Positions 33,241 through 44,391 are shown, counted from the first letter of the stretch. The stretch is 64,000 nucleotides of DNA from Puccinellia tenuiflora (GCA_012064385.1 QRDG01001844.1:1-64000), one strand, 5' to 3'. Program-made: numbers and translations. Notes: generated by a model from the sequence alone, not told the origin.

Positions 33241-34835
33241 GATCCATGTCGCTGGGTTCATGCTGGTGTTGTAAGACTTCACCTCCCGTGGTGCCTTGAA
33301 GCCGGGAGGGAAGCGCTCGTTGCGGATCGCGGAGATGAAGCGGCGCGGTCCGAACTCATCATATTCGGCAGGTGCCGACTCGGCCCGCTTGCTGTTGAGG
33401 TGGCCCCGCAGATCGGGAGCGGAGGCGTTGGAGCGACGTTGAGCTTGGTTGTCGTTGATGGTGTGCCGAGCGTCACCCGGGGCGAGCCGAGGTATCGGCT
33501 GAAGCGGGGCGACGTTGCTTGATGTGGCTTGCTCGTCACGTGCCCGATGGCGAGTGGTGTTGGGACCTCCGTCGCCTTGTTCGACGCGGCGCGGGGCCGA
33601 CTCGGCTTTCTCGCTGATGTGCAATCTGGAGTACATCTTGCCGCTGTTGGTGGACATGTTCTCCTGTAGCTCCACCGCCTTGTTCACTAGCTTGACGGCG
33701 ATGTCGCACCCAGGATGACCCGTTATCTTCATCTTGTTGAAGAACGAGGCGGCTGCTACCACGCAGTCAATCGGTGTGTTGAAGACCGTGAGGCTGGGAT
33801 CATCCGCCGCGATCTGGAGTACATCTTGCCGCTGTTGGTGGACATGTTCTCCTGTAGCTCCACCGCCTTGTTCACCAGCTTGACGGCGATGTCGCACCCA
33901 GGATGACCCGTTATCTTCATCTTGTTGAAGAACGAGGCGGCTGCTACCACGCAGTCAATCGGTGTGTTGAAGACCACGAGGCTGGGATCGTCCGCCGCGG
34001 TCGGCGGCTTGGCACTAGGCTGCGGGGGCGGCATGCGATCCCGTGGGTCTTCCTGCCGGGTGTCGTATTGGCGATTCCGCTCTTGTTCGCGCTCCAGCTT
34101 TGCGTCTTCAAGCGCGAACGCGTCGTCAAGCACACGTGTTGGGGCGCCGAACCGGAAGCGCAATTGCTGCTTCATCCGGTACTCCGTGACGGCAGACAGG
34201 GCAATCTTCTGTGTTTCGACGAGTTGCTCCTAGCGGCGGATTTCCATCATCTGCTTCTCCATCGCAGCACGGAGTGCATCAAGACTTTTCGCCTGCTCGA
34301 TGGCGTTGTCTGGGGTAATTGGGGTTGCGAGCGGGTCGTTGTTGTTGTTGTTGTTACCCGCTGTCGCGTTGGCGTTCCCCGCCGTGCCGACTATGGCCGG
34401 GGTTGCCAATCCGCTCGACACCGAACCCGCCGAACCCTCGGACTCGTAGTAGACGATGGGTAGGATAGAGTCGGTGTCAGTGTCGTTGCCATTGCCCGGG
34501 TCGTGGAGATGCTCCGAGTTGGACTCGGGGTCCACGGCCGGGTCGCCGTTGTCGATGGAGTTGGCAGTGTCGACGCAGTCTGGGTCGCAGATGGGAAGCG
34601 TCGCGTTGTCGCTATTGGTACGGGCGACTTCCTCAGATGATCCGCAGAACCCGACGAAGGCGTTGACGGCAGTGCCGAAGGGGATGAGCGCGTAGCACGA
34701 GATCAGCGCGCCGTAAGTGTGGGCGTCGAGTAGGTAGCCGACGCCGTTGTGCTCGTGGTAGATGCCGTAGACGACATCCTCCGCGGGCGGTATTGCAACC
34801 CTCGCGAAGTAAACTCCAGCAGTCGATGGCCCCAT
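33241..34835 (-). pseudogene. Tat gag, N-terminal part
   Basis: The frame starting at the ATG 34835-34833 encodes MGPSTAGVYFARVAIPPAED, then a Ser/Asp/Asn-rich domain with an Asn run (AGNNNNNND) and ends at 34230 at a stop. Further segments at 34175-33756 and 33750-33241 have LEDAKLEREQERNRQYDTRQ, FNTPIDCVVAAASFFNKMKI and LNSKRAESAPAEYDEFGPRR FISAI. The start codon lies within the primer binding site. A 188-bp tandem duplication (33624-33990) shifts the frame. The reading continues beyond solo LTR C. Confidence 0.75.
33624..33995. repeat. 188-bp tandem duplication in Tat gag
   Basis: The sequence from ATCTGGAGTACATCTTGCCG at 33624 recurs at 33812, and CGTTATCTTC at 33721 recurs at 33909: offset 188 bp. 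The copies are nearly identical (about three differences seen), so the duplication is younger than the element. 188 is not a multiple of three, so it breaks the frame. Confidence 0.85.
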
Positions 34836-34846
34836 GGTGGGCGCCA
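34831..34846 (-). other. Tat-Gypsy primer binding site
   Basis: On the minus strand it reads TGGCGCCCACCATGGG, two bases after the 5' LTR. It would pair with a tRNA 3' end; I do not assign the tRNA. The gag ATG lies inside it. Confidence 0.7.
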
Positions 34847-34848
34847 AC

Positions 34849-35385
34849 TGTCGAGGGTTTCTCGAGACAGATGCCATCAGGTGACTTGAACGCGCGGAGC
34901 AAGGCCCTATAGGAATCATCAGGGGGTCGACACACACGAGTTTACCCAGGTTTGGCCCCTCTTGGCGAGTTAAAGACCTACTCCTGCTAGATTATATTAG
35001 ATTGATGGGGTGTACAAGGTGTGCCCATGGCGGGTTGCGCAGGAGCGTAGATCGGCTCCGGCGCAAAGTGTCTAGGAGGTGGAAAAGGGTGTCTCTCTAG
35101 GTTTTCCTCCTAGCCGTCTTTATATATCCAGTCGACTAGGGTTTTACAGGGTGTCCGGGTCGGTTAAGATCTCATCCTACGGCTAGGGTGAAGCTAGGTT
35201 ACTTGTAGAACAATCTTCATCCTTGCCGCTGTCTTCTACCAAACCCGGACCTGAGTTGAGTTGGCCCACCGGGTTGCGGGCTTGGCCTCCCCCCTAATGT
35301 AATCCTCCAAGTGGGCCGCTGGGCCACCGGGTCTTGTGGTCCAACCCGCACGTCTAGGCCTACCCGGTTGGGTATTCCCCCATCA
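34849..35385 (-). repeat. Tat-Gypsy 5' LTR
   Basis: It runs TGTCGAGG to CCATCA and aligns with 16664-17198 with about 30 differences by eye. The primer site is on its left and the CATTG duplication on its right, consistent with minus orientation. Confidence 0.9.
35118..35127 (-). promoter_or_regulatory. TATA box in Tat 5' LTR
   Basis: The minus strand reads GGATATATAAAG at this site. It is conserved in the other LTR near 16933. It is the likely core promoter of the element. Confidence 0.5.
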
Positions 35386-35390
35386 CATTG

Positions 35391-36750
35391 TTCTTATGGC
35401 GATTGGAGGAATTACATAACCTACAACCAAAGGATCAACACGTGCTCCTTGGGAGCCATTATCCTCATCAAAGTGCACGTCCCAAGCTTCTTCAACTTGT
35501 CCGGTGGACTTGTTGTAGACTCTATAGGCATGTGACAACGTGGAATAACCAACAAATATGCTCTCAATAGATCTAGTTTCAAATTTGGATACACAGGTAC
35601 CTTTCTTTTTTATGAAGCACTTGCAACCGAAGACCCGGAAATAAGATAGGTCCGGCTTCTTACCGAGGAGGACCTCATAGGGAGTCTTGTTGATGATCTT
35701 GCAGATATACAACCGGTTAGTAGCATGACATGCGGTGCCTATGGCTTCGGCCCAAAAATTATATGGGGAGGAGAACTCCGCAATCATGGTCCTAGCCGAA
35801 TCCATAAGAGTCCGTTTCTTCCTCTCCGCAACACCATTTTGTTGAGGTGTATATGGAGTGGAATATTGATGATAAATCCCTTCTTCACTAAGAAAACCCT
35901 CCACAGTGTAGTTCTTTAACTCGGACCCATTGTCACTTCTAATCACCATGATCTTCTCTTGATATTGGCATTGGGCCATGTTGATGAAGTCAATCACCTT
36001 TTGTTGAGTCTCACTCTACTTCTTGAAGAAATAGACCAATTTGTACCTTGAATAATCATCCATAACCACCAAACAATATTTCTTCCTACCAAGACTATCA
36101 TAGGATATAGGACCAAAGAGATCCAAGTGAATAATTAGCTCGAGAATCTTCGTGGTGGTGATGATGTTCTTGGCGGGATGTGGACTTCCATGTTGTTTTC
36201 CTAGGACACATGAGCTACACACACAATCTTTTGAAAACTTAATATCGGTTAGTCCAAGAATATGACCACCGCTTTGAAGTTCGGAAAGAGTTCTCATATT
36301 GGTGTGGGCTAGCCGGCGGTGCCAAAGCCAACCCACATCAACTTTAGCCATTAGGCATGTCGCGACTCTTGAGGCTTCCTTTGAGAAGTTAACCACATAC
36401 ATGCCGTTCTCGACATGCTCAACAAAAGCTAATTTATGAGACTTCTTCCAAACAGCAAGCACGATGAAGTCATCAAAGTAAACTCCAAAACCGTAAAGAG
36501 ATAGTTGATAAACAGAGAGTAAATTAAATCCAAGGTACTCAACAAGGAGGATGTTCTTGATGGATGTATCATGAGAGACAACCACCGTGCCTCGTCCCAA
36601 TACCTTAAGATGAGATCCATCTCCAATACGGACATGAGTAGCATGAGGTTGAGGAGGTTCCAATGCTTCTACAATGTCTTTGCTTTCGGTCATATGTAGC
36701 GATGCGCCACTATCCACCGTCCATTTGCTTGAACCGGAAGCATTTACCTA
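35391..36750 (-). pseudogene. Copia protease, GAG-pre-integrase and integrase
   Basis: The frame opens with the protease active site in WTVDSGASLHMTESKDIVEA (Asp-Ser-Gly) near 36717. The GAG-pre-integrase zinc domain follows: WLWHRRLAHTNMRTL and CVCSSCVLGKQHGSPH, an HHCC pattern. The integrase core shows IIHLDLFGPI (first Asp), then an in-frame TAG at about 36015, VIRSDNGSELKNYTVE (second Asp) and QQNGVAERKKRTLMDSAR (Glu). The C-terminal segment (FRVFGCKCFIKKKGTCVSKF) ends in an acidic linker where the Gypsy element inserted. All three catalytic acidic residues are visible. The single stop is the main lesion. Confidence 0.9.
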
Positions 36751-36754
36751 CAAG

Positions 36755-37465
36755 AGATTAAGTCTTTGTTTTAGGTCCCCATTTTTTAATGGGTCCTTTT
36801 GTCACAAGGGTCTTAGGAACCCAAATATCCCAATGATAGTCATCACCATAAGAAGTGCCAACATACTTAGCATAAACATGACCATCTCTATCTTTCATAA
36901 GAACATAAGAAGGGTTATATCTGCCGGCAAAAAATTTGTGAGGCCCACGAGGGTTCACGTTGCTCCGAGCTAGACGTAATAGTCCCAATGGTATCAACAT
37001 CCAAGGGTTGTGAGATGGTTCCGGAGGACCCCACTCCCACATCCTTGTTGATGACCTCCTTACCCTTTGCCAACTCCCCCTCTTTTACAAAAACCAATAC
37101 CCTTAGTGGAGGGGGTTGGCATCTACTTCTTGTTCTTCTTATTCTTGTTATTCTTCTTCTTGGGCTCGGAGTTGAATCCAAGACCCTCTTTCCCAAGCTT
37201 CTCCTTTTGAGCACTCAAAAGGTCACTGAGATTATTTTCACCTTGAATGCAAGTAGCTAGCCCTTTCTCTAGTTGGGCTCTCAATCTACCATTCTCCTCA
37301 ACAAGATTAGCATGCTACAACATGGGTTAGAGTTAGCAACATTATCATTTGGAAGAAACGTCTTTACTTTCACAAGTTGGCCTAGGAGTTGATTATGAGA
37401 CTCCTGAAGAGCTTTGAGTTCTCTTTCGAGTTTCTCATTCTCTTGGATAATTCTAGCATTGCCAA
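36755..37465 (-). pseudogene. Copia gag C-terminal region
   Basis: The minus frames contain a Lys/Arg-rich stretch with KKKNNKNKK-like character (37200-37100) and then RYNPSYVLMKDRDGHVYAKY and WDIWVPKTLVTKGPIKKWGP, a segment I recognise from the gag-protease linker of SIRE/Maximus-like Copia elements. Several frameshifts and stops break it. It joins the coiled-coil part on its right to the protease on its left. Confidence 0.65.
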
Positions 37466-37468
37466 CCC

Positions 37469-38011
37469 CTAGCTCACTCTTTTCCTTTTTAAGAACATTA
37501 GCAAGAGCAATGGAATGTTCATTATCCTTTTAAGTCTAGCCATGTCAATTCCATAGGTTTCATCAAGATTAGCATATTTTTGCTCAAGAGCACTCCTACG
37601 AGTTTGCTCTTCTCCAAGAGCCTTAGAAAGACTAGCAATTTCATCAGTAAATTCATCACTTTGATTTTCTAAGGTGAAAATTATTTCCTCTTTCTCATCT
37701 AATTGTTCAATAAGAGCATCAACATTTACTTTGCCCACACCTTTAAGTTTAGCAAGCCATTCATCTAAATTATTTGTAACATGAGGTTCCTTCTCAATTT
37801 TATCTACACAATCCATTAGGGATGGAGAAGTAGATGCAATAGGTTTGGGAGAAGAAGTTGTTACCAAAGTGACATTTGCCACAAGACACGTGGGTGTTGA
37901 AGGAGCATTCTCATTGGGGGATTTAAAGAGGGATGACGGTGAAGAGGACGAGGTATCTATGGCGACGTGGGCCACATCTACAACTCCATCATCGTCTTCA
38001 TCACCGGACAT
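37469..38011 (-). pseudogene. Copia gag coiled-coil region
   Basis: The open frame starts with acidic/Ser-rich sequence and has a heptad-rich helix in its second half: DEWLAKLKGVGKVNVDALIE, EIIFTLENQSDEFTDEIASL and EEQTRRSALEQKYANLDETY. Such an extended coiled coil after the zinc knuckle is usual in Sirevirus gag. It probably aids multimerisation. Confidence 0.65.
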
Positions 38012-38034
38012 GTACTCTCCTTCAACCTTTCTCT

Positions 38035-38961
38035 CTAGAGCGGCAAAGGCATTTGGAACCTTCTTCTTGAAAAGTTCTTGCTTGGGAAAGGCTTGGACTT
38101 GTCCTTACGAATGAGCCTCCCCCCATGCTCTTCTCTATTCTCAAAGGGGCAACTCATGATGAAGTGGTTGACGTTGCCACAATTACAGCAAGTCTTGGAT
38201 TTGTTGATTCTTGGTTCACTTCCTCTTGGTGGGGGCCTTCTCTTGCCGCTCTTCCGGTTCTTCCAATATGTGTCTGCGGCAAGAGATATCACTTCATGAA
38301 GCCCGCGGATATCATCTACTTCTTCCTCATCATACTCACCATACTCATCATCATCTTCTTCATGGGCAACGGCTCTCGACTTCAAGGCAAGGGTGGATGG
38401 AGCTTGAGCAAGGGCTCTTTGGCGGGCATGGGCGTGATCGGTATTCTTGTTGATGATTCCAATGGACACAAACTCATTTAGGACGGTGTTCGAGTCCATG
38501 AAGGTGAAGTCCGCCCTTGACCGAATAGTGGTGGCCAAAGATTTCTTGAACGGAGTGCTTGCCTTGAGAAACTTGCTATTGATCCAAGCATCATCCACTT
38601 GCTTGTCTCCCTACTCTGTTAATGTCATGGCAAGGGCTGTGAGTCTTCGGTAGAGATCCTTGGGAGACTAATCATCTTGCATCACAAACTCTTCGGCTTG
38701 GTCCAACGCGGTTTCATACTTGGATTGTTGGATGCTTTTGTTGCCCAAAAAAAGGGTGTCGAGCTTTTGCCAAGCATCCTTGGCGGTCTTGCACATTTGG
38801 ATGTGAGGGAGGCACTCATCGGTTGCCGCCGATTGGATCATGTGAAGAGCGGTGCCATTGAGTTGAGAGTTGATGTCCTCCCTAGGAGTCAAGTTGTTGG
38901 GATCCACCGGATGAAATCCTTGCTCTACAATTTTCCACAAGTGAGTGCAAGAGCTTGACAT
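38035..38961 (-). pseudogene. Copia gag capsid region and zinc knuckle
   Basis: The frames 38961-38668 and 38598-38035 carry a UBN2-type capsid: LNGTALHMIQSAATDECLPH, TAKDAWQKLDTLFLGNKSIQ, then KSLATTIRSRADFTFMDSNT and AHARQRALAQAPSTLALKSR. The knuckle CCNCGNVNHFIMSCP fits C-x2-C-x4-H-x4-C. Stops at about 38667 and 38610 break the reading. The protein binds and packages element RNA. Confidence 0.82.
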
Positions 38962-38986
38962 ATGAGAGCGTAATTTAAATTGCCAT

Positions 38987-39400
38987 CTAGCAAATTAATT
39001 GAATCATTTTAGGTGGAGGGCCCATGCTAGTTATGTGTGGCATAGAGACAATATGATGGATGTTGTTATAGATTTCCCCCGGAGGAATTTGAGCAAAGAT
39101 GCCCGGAGTCTTCTTAGAGTTAGTACCACTCTCTTTGTTGTCTTCTCCACTCAAGTTTGTGTTCGCGAGAATATCACTAGCACCACCCTCGATGGGAATG
39201 GGAGGAGTACTAACTTTAGGAAGAGATTCCCCTATATATTCCTCAAACATCTTCTGCATCGTCTCATTAAGGTTAGGATTGACGTTAGCGGTGATGGTTG
39301 TCTCAAGGGTGTCAACCTTTGTGGCAAGACCACCGATAGCGTCTTTGACGTAACCCAAAGTAGCCGGTGCTTCGGAATCCTCATTGTCACCCATACTCAC
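38987..39400 (-). pseudogene. Copia gag N-terminal region
   Basis: The frame starts MSMGDNEDSEAPATLGYVKD about 30 bases after the primer site. It has a short helix (LATKVDTLETTITANVNPNL) and a Pro/Gly-rich tail. This is the likely gag start. Its frame closes at 38987 and capsid homology resumes at 38961. Confidence 0.65.
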
Positions 39401-39430
39401 TTAGGTTGTTAAACCTTGGATAAGAGACGA

Positions 39431-39441
39431 GGCTCTGATAC
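39431..39441 (-). other. Copia primer binding site, 3' part, split by insertion
   Basis: GGCTCTGATAC here and GATACCA at 48475-48481 overlap in the GATAC duplication. On the minus strand they make up TGGTATCAGAGCC, complementary to initiator tRNA-Met. The inner element inserted inside this site. Confidence 0.85.
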
Positions 39442-41220
39442 TGATGCATGTAAAATGCATACATGAACTTTGCACTATAATACTTGTATTCCATTCATAT
39501 TTGCATCATATAAGGGGTATATTACTATTATTTAATGATTTTTGGTAATTAATAATGATTTCCCCTTTGTATGGAATTAATCCTGCGCAGGCAGAAAACC
39601 CCTATTTCTTTCCTTATTTGTTTCAGGGCCTTAACGACGTCATAATGAGCTATAAATTTACGGGGATCATTATTTTGGAAGGAGGAAGACTTAGGAGCGA
39701 AAGAAGCAAGCGAACGGAGGCCGGAGGGGCAAAAGGGGGTGCCCCACGCGGCCAGGTACAGGGGCCGCGTGGGCCCACCACTTTTGGTCCTCGTGACCCC
39801 GTTTGCGTCGATCCTTCGCCCTGAAGCATCCTCGTGACCTAAAAACACCAATATAAAGAGCCCCCCGACGTTTTTCGAGGAGGGAGCCGCCACACGAGAG
39901 AAACAAGAAACATAGACCAGGAGGCTGCAGATTGGAGGGGGAAACTCTGGCGGAGCGCTGCCGGAGAGGTCTCCTTCTTCTCCATCGACATCTCCACCGT
40001 CTCCATGATGAAGAGGGAGTAGTCCACCTCTGGACTATGGGTTTTTGGTAGTAGCATATGTATCTCTCTCTCTCCCTCTCTTGAGCATCACTAATTAGCA
40101 CCGTATGAGCTGTTGAACATGATTACGGTCATCATTGTATTACCTTTGTGGTGGATCTTTTTATGAGTTAATATATGTTGAGATTGCAATGTTTATTTCA
40201 GTTATGAAAGTAGATGCATATTATGTACCCTGTTCTTGTATCCTTATTTTGATCAAGCATGTTTATGAGAGCGTGTGAGGGGGAACGTGTGCATTAGTTG
40301 GAGTAACGGGGGTGGTGATGTGATAAGCTGACAACTTAATATCATGATCCATTGGGTGTTTACCTTACTTTGTTACCTCACTAGGGATAAACCAAAATAC
40401 CATGTTGCAAGGTATGAGGAGTGACAAGCCTCTACCTATGACTAGATCCAGCATGTTTTTATTTTCACTTCATATCATTAATCTTAAAGCTATACTCTGA
40501 GTCATCTTAATTACTGAGGTGTATGATTTAGTTCGCATCTTGGTGGAGTATAAGTGAGACTAATAATCAAAAGGTCTCTATGTTAGGACGTGATGCCCAT
40601 ATAATTAGTAACATGTCATTAAACTTGTTTGCAATCTCATATGTTAATCCTATGTCTACTTATTTGCCACACTATATTAAAGAGAGAGTGCATGTGTGGA
40701 ACCATGAACCCCGGTCCATTTTTAATCATAAGAAACAACTTTCCAACCACTTTTAAGCATCATTTACATTCAGCCATTTTAAAATCAGAAAATACAAAAA
40801 CACTTTTATTCATTGCATACACATATAAAAACCCCAAAAATATCATCCATCATCATTACTATCATCCTTACATTACTACTTACCACCATTGCATATTTAT
40901 TTACTATTTTGCATTCATTATTATCTTAATATCATTCTCACACCTTGTGCTTGACAACCACTTGGTGAGGTTGAGGGCACAAAGCAATCTACTTTCTTTG
41001 CAGGAAATCTAGAGAAGGACAAGGAGATAAAATCCCCACTATTGATTCCCCGAGAGTTCGATATTAAACCCTCGAGTCACCCTCGTGGGGAAAAGACTTC
41101 CACTTCTACATACTCTGCACTTGGAGGCTCAACCTATCCCATATATTATTTTCTTTCAGGGTATCAAGAGTGCTTGTTGGCGTAGTTGAGGGAGAAACAC
41201 TCTCATCAATTCTGTCATCA
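39442..41220 (+). repeat. Athila-like 5' LTR
   Basis: It runs TGATGCATG to GTCATCA, 1779 bp. It contains a TATA-type box (TATAAAG at 39852) and is colinear with 46763-48474 and 5632-7404. A 127-codon open frame at 40629-41012 is an LTR sequence without protein homology. Confidence 0.9.
39852..39858 (+). promoter_or_regulatory. TATA box in Athila-like 5' LTR
   Basis: TATAAAG lies in AATATAAAGAGCCCCC; the right LTR has TATATAAAG at 47109-47117. The site is in an AT-to-GC transition typical of an LTR core promoter. Confidence 0.45.
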
Positions 41221-41231
41221 CGTGTTTTTTC

Positions 41232-41249
41232 TGGCGCCGTTGCCGGGGA
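41232..41249 (+). other. Athila-like primer binding site
   Basis: TGGCGCCGTTGCCGGGGA begins 11 bases after the LTR. The same site, assigned to tRNA-Asp, is usual for Athila-lineage elements. Confidence 0.85.
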
Positions 41250-41540
41250 ATCATAGCTGGAAGGTTTTATCCAAGGATATCACAACAAAGTCAACTTCAT
41301 CACCAACTTGTGCTAACACCTAAGCTTGGGGAGGTTGCACCTACGTGAGCATCATCTTGTCCATCTTTACCTTCAAACATTTTATTTTGTTATTGTCTTG
41401 CATATCATTTTTAGATTTCGGTTTGCATTTTTTTTCAGTTTTGCATTTTTTTTGCATTAGTTAATTCGGTTTGCATTATTTAGTGTCATTTTATTTTCAG
41501 TTTTGCATAAAAAATTAAAAACACATAAAAACTTGCTAAA

Positions 41541-42068
41541 ATGGGTGATAGGACTAAGTTGTGTGACTATACAAATACTCCAAATGATCAATTTATTGCT
41601 AAACCTATTACCACACCTGAGATACAAGCTGATAGCTATGAAGTAAGTCCTAGTTTGTTGAACTTGATAACTAGGGAGCAATTTGGTGGTAGTGCTGTGG
41701 AGGATGCATCTATGCATCTTCATGATTTTGTTGAAATCTGTGACATGCAAAAATTTAAGAATGTTGAAAGTGATGTTCTAAAACAGAAATTATTTCCTTT
41801 CTCACTTAGAGGAAAAGCTAAGGGGTGGCTGCATTCATTACCTACTGATAGCATTAAAACTTGGAATGATCTGAAAGAAGCTTTCATTAAGAAATATTAT
41901 CCTCCTGTTAAAATTTTGCAAAATAGAAACAATATTCTATCCTTTAGGCAAAATGAAAATGAACATGTTGCTATGACTTGGGATAGGATAAAACTTATGC
42001 TTAGAACTTGCCCATCACATGGAGTTAATGAATGGACCATACTACACTCTTTTTATAATGGTCTGAAT
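41541..42068 (+). pseudogene. Athila-like gag, N-terminal part
   Basis: The ATG at 41541 opens a frame of 176 codons with ITREQFGGSAVEDASMHLHD, LKQKLFPFSLRGKAKGWLHS and WNDLKEAFIKKYYPP, the Retrotrans_gag core. Motif order matches Athila gag. The frame ends inside the hAT insertion at 42069, and gag coding resumes at 42952 with no change of frame apparent by homology. Confidence 0.87.
42061..42068. repeat. hAT target-site duplication, left copy
   Basis: GTCTGAAT is repeated exactly at 42944-42951. Eight bases is the hAT superfamily length. Confidence 0.9.
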
Positions 42069-42943
42069 CAGTGGCGGAGCTAGGATTTTTCCATTGGGTA
42101 TGCCGCACGAAAACATTGTTGGCCATTTGGTAAAATTTGTTTAGTAATTAAATAAATAATTGTAAATTTGTATTGTATTACGTTATAGAAGCAATAAATA
42201 ATATGTAACTGAAAGATTAAGTATCAAAGGTTCATAAATTATCATACAAATAGTTTAAAACCCATACTAATAGTCTCAAATATGCATAAAAGAAACTTAC
42301 GGTACTACTTCTTTGACTTGTCTGGCTTACGCCTCCTTAAGGACATGAAAGTCTCCACTATGTCATTGTCATCTTCATCAACCTCGGAGAAAATATTATA
42401 GATGATATAATATCTGTACAGATATTATAGATGATATAATATCTGTACAGAGATAAATAATATGGACAATAATAAAATATATGCTTGCGATTAATACAGA
42501 CAATCAACTATTTGCATAATTAGGGCAGCGGCCGGCAAAAACCTTGAGGCGTTGCGGCGATTGGGATTGGCTTGCCGGCGTCCAAATGTTCCGCAGTTCC
42601 GATCGGATGCTCCAAACGAATCACCTCTCGCCTGATGATATGGCCTCTGGGTGAGGCGTCGCGACGGCCGGCGGCGTACGGGCGTAGTCACAACTCGCGA
42701 GACGCGAGCCTTTGGGGATTTGATTAGATTGATCTGTACGAGAATAAGCGGAGCCGAGCAGTTTTACTCGATTGGTTTTTTTTTTCCTACTGGAGTCGCA
42801 GCTGCACGCACGGACTTAAGCTGACCGGTTTTGCAACGATCAGCCCCCTTTTTTTTCAATCCTATACTAGTAGTACATCGTTGCATGGCTCCGCTGCAGG
42901 GTATGCCAGTGCATACCCGGCATACCCTGTGGCTCCGCCACTG
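42069..42943 (-). mobile_element. Non-autonomous hAT element in Athila-like gag
   Basis: It starts CAGTGGCGGAGCTAGG and ends TGGCTCCGCCACTG, inverted repeats with the hAT CAGTGGCGGAGC end. The 8-bp duplication is perfect. Length is 875 bp. On the minus strand 42380-42300 encodes a short stretch (ETFMSLRRRKPDKSKK) that looks like the tail of a transposase, so this is a deletion derivative. A 37-bp direct repeat (ATATTATAGATGATATAATA-type) lies at about 42393-42452. Confidence 0.87.
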
Positions 42944-42951
42944 GTCTGAAT

Positions 42952-43968
42952 TACATGTCCAGAAATATACTTGATTCTGCTGCTGGAGGTGATTTTATGG
43001 GAAAAACTATAGTAGAGGCTAAGAATACATTGGAAAGCATTTTGCAAAACTATAGTCAATGGCATACTTATAGAGCACCTAGTTCATCTAAGAAAGTAAA
43101 CTCCATAGAAGAAACTCATGATTTGTCATCTAAGATGGATACTATTCTTGCTTTGCTTAATAAACCTAGTGTTGAAAATATTCCTTTGCAAGAACTAGTT
43201 GGTAATAATTCTGAAAATATTGATGTCAACTTCATTAGGAATTATGGAAACAATGGGTATGGTAAAAACAATTATAATTCTTATAATAAACCTCCATATG
43301 TTCCCACCAATCGGCCTTTTGTTCCATATCCTAATGCTAATGATAAATGGAAGCCTGTGCCATCAAGTAATGATAATTTTGAGGCTAATAAAAATTTTAT
43401 GGAACAAGTTGCTAGTCATAATACCATGATACAAGAGTTGAATAAGTCTATTGCTTCTATTAGTTCTGATATTAAAAACTTACAACTCCAAGCTGCTGGA
43501 CTAGACAAAGACCTTTCAAAACTTGCTGATAATTAAGCCACTTTATTGAGTATGTCTGCTGGAAAACCACAAGCACCACCTGTGGTTGGATTGAATTTTA
43601 TTAATATTGCTGAAAATGTTCCTCTTACTTTGGAGGAAACTCTGAATGAATTGCCAAATTATCCTGAATATTTGTTGCCTTTTATGTCTCATCTTATGGC
43701 TTTAAAAGAAGAAGTTAGTAAAACTGAACATGATGAAAGAAAAGTTGAAGAAGTTAAGATGCTTAGTGAAGTTAATGTTCCTTTGCTTGATTTAGAGAAT
43801 TGTACCTTGCATGAATTAATATCTATCTTACAAAAAATTGCAAGTGATCCTTCTATTGATGTTAACCAATCTGGTTTTGGTTCCTATATTGCCAATCATG
43901 TCTTGAAAGAAAAAATTGCTAGATACAATCAAGAAGCTATGATACCACCTAAGCTTGGGGATATATGA
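42952..43968 (+). pseudogene. Athila-like gag, C-terminal part
   Basis: Two open segments follow the hAT element: 42952-43536 and 43546-43968, separated by TAA at 43534-43536. The first has GDFMGKTIVEAKNTLESILQ, the Asn/Tyr-rich GNNGYGKNNYNSYNKPPYVP and a coiled coil (NTMIQELNKSIASISSDIKN). The second has ENVPLTLEETLNELPNYPEY and KEKIARYNQEAMIPPKLGDI, and ends with TGA at 43966-43968. Two stops therefore separate gag from protease. No zinc knuckle is apparent. Confidence 0.82.
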
Positions 43969-43977
43969 ATCCCCAAG

Positions 43978-44391
43978 GTGCTAGTAACTATTGGAAAAGA
44001 GACACACCATGCCATACTTGATCTAGGATCTAGTGTCTCTATTCTATCTAAAGAATTATATGAAGTACTTGAATTAAAGAATCTTGAAAAAAGCTCTGTT
44101 GAACTTGCACTTGCTGATAATACCATTAAACGTGCTTTAGGAAAAGTAAGTGATGTTATGGTAGAGTTACATATGACTTTTGTACCTGTGGATTTTCTAA
44201 TCATGGATATGGAGAATAAAACCTCTAGTCCTATTATTCTTGGAAGACCTTTTCTTCGTACCACAGGGGCTATTATTGATTCAAAGGAAGGGAATGTGAA
44301 GTTTCAGTTTCCACATAAGAAATGCATGGAACACTTCCCAAGGAAGAAGGGCACAACTTTTAAGCTCCCTCATGAGCTTCATCTTCGGTAA
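43978..44391 (+). CDS. Athila-like aspartic protease
   Basis: The frame follows gag in the same phase after a TGA. HAILDLGSSVSILSKELYEV carries the catalytic Asp-Leu-Gly of Athila proteases. VPVDFLIMDMENKTSSPIILGRPFLRTTGAIID has the flap and the ILGRPFL motif. It ends at TAA after HELHLR. It would cut the gag precursor. No RT follows: the next 2.37 kb is noncoding. Read-through of the upstream TGA would be needed for a gag-protease fusion. Confidence 0.8.
   Translation: MLVTIGKETHHAILDLGSSVSILSKELYEVLELKNLEKSSVELALADNTIKRALGKVSDVMVELHMTFVPVDFLIMDMENKTSSPIILGRPFLRTTGAIIDSKEGNVKFQFPHKKCMEHFPRKKGTTFKLPHELHLR

Larger units (their letters stand above)
16664..35385 (-). mobile_element. Tat-lineage Gypsy retrotransposon with three nested insertions
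   Basis: LTRs of 535 and 537 bp enclose, on the minus strand, gag, protease, RT, RNase H, a second archaeal-type RNase H and integrase. A plus-strand gene lies between integrase and the 3' LTR. Dual RNase H plus an antisense gene is the hallmark of the Tat branch (Grande/RIRE2/Retand relatives). The CATTG duplication is perfect. Three coding-free LTR-bounded insertions lie at 20220-22096, 26245-27127 and 29276-33240; without them the element is about 12 kb. LTRs differ at about 30 positions by eye, so it is not recent. Confidence 0.9.

Noticed and set aside
40629..41012. 127-codon frame present in both LTRs of the Athila-like element
   Set aside because: Its conservation is explained by LTR identity. 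The solo LTR copy at 6700-7200 does not keep it open, and it resembles no protein.
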